A DNA stretch of 62,237 bases from Lactococcus formosensis. Lineage in GTDB: Bacteria > Bacillota > Bacilli > Lactobacillales > Streptococcaceae. The notes beneath the pieces were generated by a model, which saw only the letters and a list, made by a program, of their open reading frames with translations, ran no database searches and was not told where the DNA came from. The position numbers and the translations under genes were made by a program. Every line of letters begins with the position of its first letter. Positions within the stretch are counted from its first letter, which is position 1. Positions 60,819-62,237 of this stretch are shown piece after piece. The stretch covers positions 1 through 62,237 of the forward strand of contig NZ_BOVP01000010.1 in the NCBI RefSeq assembly GCF_018403745.1. The letters run 5' to 3'.

Positions 60819-61070
60819 AGATTAAGCTCCTAAATGAGGTGGACGATTCTTTATTATATTATAACCTAGTGATAAGGTTCTTTTTATCTTTTCTTATCTC
60901 ACTTACTTATGGATTGTGCCATAATGACCGAGGCGTACCTTTCTGATGCAATCTTGCCTGAGGAAAGTCAATGCTTAAACTTATTTTCGTTGAGTTCATT
61001 CTATCATACCGTTTTACCGACAATACAGTCAATCTCAGCGTTTCAAATATATTTTTTACTAACAGAAAGG

Positions 61071-61412
61071 TTAAAATCCCAAAGGCTTGTCAAACATTTG
61101 TATGAGAATTCCTTTTTGACCTACTGTCTTGAAATCAATATAGATAGCTTCGTTTTCTTTGTCAATTTTTACAACTGTTCCCCATTTCCAGTTCTTGTGA
61201 TAAATATGAGTACCAACTGGAAAATCGCTTAATTTATATCGTGTTTGGGAAAATGATTTTGGGAAAGGAGCGTGCATATTTTTTTGATCGAGCTTTTGGG
61301 CGAGTGCATCAAATTTATTCATCGTTTCTAAATTTTTAAAAGTAAAATCTGAATGATATTTCTTGAGTAAGCCAAATAAAAGTTCTTGTTCTTCTGTTGT
61401 CAAATTTTTCAT
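61071..61412 (-). CDS. small protein with a Tudor-like C-terminus (113 aa)
   Basis: Helical N-terminal part (residues 1-55) and a C-terminal segment (VGTHIYHKNWKWGTVVKID...YIDFKTVGQKGILIQMFDKPL) that resembles the RNA-polymerase-binding Tudor domain at the end of PcrA/UvrD helicases. No helicase is attached. Function unknown. The start has GGTGC only; a longer upstream frame was not found. Confidence 0.6.
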   Translation of the reverse strand: MKNLTTEEQELLFGLLKKYHSDFTFKNLETMNKFDALAQKLDQKNMHAPFPKSFSQTRYKLSDFPVGTHIYHKNWKWGTVVKIDKENEAIYIDFKTVGQKGILIQMFDKPLGF

Positions 61413-61496
61413 GTAGCACCTAGATTATTTTTCTGTTTTATTTATGACTCTATTGTACAAAATACTTCCTCCCTTTACTAATAATTCGAGGGATGA

Positions 61497-61935
61497 GACA
61501 TAGGCAGCAGCGTAAGAAGGCAAATCACAGAGTATTATCGCTACAGAAAAAGGGCCGTTTCTAAACATATTTTAAGCAATCCAACACTCAAGTCCAACCG
61601 TGATATGAGTGGAAATTCAGCCCCTATTTGATATGCTAAATGAAAATCACATCCAGTACTATAAAATTAAAGCACAGGAAGCGTTCTTCCAAGCTTTTGA
61701 AAAACAGTTAAAAAATGCGGTAGTCAGTGGCTATGAACCGATTATTCAAGAAGTTTTCAACAAATCCATGGCTAAATTTTATCAATCAGAATATGATGAA
61801 TTTACAGCAAGTTTCATGGCGGCCGGTGTTTATGCCCTTTGGCGCAAGTGGTTAATGATGGACAAGCCGTTCCCTTTGGCTGATATGCATGCTCGCTTAC
61901 AGGCAGTCGGGCAGGCTTTGCCTAGAAAAAAATAA
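61497..61935 (+). pseudogene. TetR-family regulator remnant
   Basis: From 61609 a frame of 108 codons (PLFDMLNENHIQYYKIKAQ...LWRKWLMMDKPFPLADMHA) has the shape of a TetR ligand-binding domain. Just before it the upstream frame (EYYRYRKRAVSKHILSNPTLKSNRDMSG) leads in with a one-base shift near 61620. No full helix-turn-helix remains. The start GTG 61609 follows a TGA and has no strong site. Either a relic or a short protein without DNA binding. Confidence 0.55.
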
Positions 61936-61989
61936 AGAAAATCCAACTGTTTAGTATCATATGGTACAATAGAACTCTGTTCTTAGGCA

Positions 61990-62017
61990 AACTCTCCGAT
62001 GCGGGGAGTTTTTTTGT
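61990..62017 (+). terminator. terminator after the TetR remnant
   Basis: AAACTCTCC / GGGGAGTTT with loop GATGC and a run of seven T residues. Confidence 0.88.
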
Positions 62018-62143
62018 ATCTAAGAAAGTACTGACTAAGTCCAGAAAACATTTTGATTTCACTATGAAAAATATTACAATTACATTATAGTTAGATTAAA
62101 AACAATGATTAGTATTACTGATATATTTGACGAGGTAGATGTG

Positions 62144-62237
62144 ATGTTTTATAATCTTTTAGCAGAGCAGAGCAGAGCAGAGCAGAGCAGAGCAGAGCAG
62201 AGCAGAGCAGAGCAGAGCAGAGCAGAGCAGAGCAGAG
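62144..62237 (+). CDS. start of an ORF made of a pentanucleotide repeat (partial)
   Basis: ATG 62144 with GAGGT upstream opens MFYNLL and then reads the AGCAG repeat as AEQSR units to the window end. A 5-base unit is not a multiple of three, so each gain or loss of a repeat moves the downstream frame. Suggests an on/off phase-variable gene; the downstream product is not in the window. Confidence 0.55.
   Translation, partial: MFYNLLAEQSRAEQSRAEQSRAEQSRAEQSR
62161..62237 (+). repeat. (AGCAG)n simple-sequence repeat
   Basis: At least 15.4 perfect copies of AGCAG, running to the last base. The real copy number is unknown because the window, probably a contig, ends inside. Confidence 0.97.

Noticed and set aside
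60819..61070. Possible coding sequence on either strand between the two small minus-strand genes
   Set aside because: A minus-strand frame (ending near 60910) looks protein-like for about 30 codons but has no binding site, and the plus-strand frame overlaps the next gene; neither is convincing.

Overview
The window is low-GC Firmicutes DNA and reads as the chromosome of a Lactococcus. Reasons: a dnaG-rpoD operon preceded by a tRNA cluster; clpE with a perfect CtsR box; the heme-efflux operon hrtRBA with its own operator; a fabZ/fabI pair; YidC2; a lysine/diaminopimelate (DAP) cluster behind a lysine riboswitch; and a gadB remnant very like lactococcal GadB. The species is not resolved. Both ends look like assembly breaks: the left end lies inside a tRNA cluster of the type that follows rRNA operons, and the right end lies inside a pure 5-bp repeat.

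Layout. 1-1000: ten tRNA genes. 1.0-7.4 kb: dnaG, rpoD, clpE and a divergent HD-fold protein. 7.8-20.7 kb: housekeeping genes (def, rppH-like nudix, uvrB, fabZ, nanE, fabI, an MFS transporter with a Crp/Fnr-type regulator, yidC2, phosphosugar mutase, and panT-coaC-coaB for pantothenate uptake and CoA synthesis). 20.8-29.3 kb: a cysteine-desulfidase-like gene, a tautomerase, a decayed aquaporin, a frameshifted LPXTG surface protein with 141-bp repeats, a HAD phosphatase, a two-component system and a CsbD protein. 29.5-31.9 kb: hrtR-hrtB-hrtA. 31.9-33.3 kb: a membrane protein split by an in-frame amber codon.

33.4-39.5 kb is the most unusual part: a five-gene operon with a processive family-2 glycosyltransferase carrying a large extra membrane domain, a degenerate EAL protein, an EAL protein with its catalytic residues intact, a membrane GGDEF diguanylate cyclase and a UDP-GlcNAc 2-epimerase. 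I read it as a self-contained cyclic-di-GMP circuit controlling an exopolysaccharide synthase, probably using UDP-ManNAc. This is uncommon in lactococci and streptococci, where cyclic-di-GMP proteins are generally rare.

39.7-50 kb is accessory: kup, a quinone oxidoreductase, three MarR regulators (two with clear palindromic operators), acetyltransferases, mepB, a nitroreductase, a CPBP protease, a TrpP-like transporter behind a leader-peptide attenuator, and a gadB pseudogene with an internal deletion. 50-59.5 kb encodes nearly all of the acetylase branch of DAP/lysine synthesis (patA-like aminotransferase, lysA, dapA, dapB, dapH, asd, lysC, N-acetyl-DAP deacetylase) behind an L-box; dapF is not in the window. 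59.5-62.2 kb is mostly remnants and small unknown genes, ending in the AGCAG repeat at the start of a probably phase-variable ORF.
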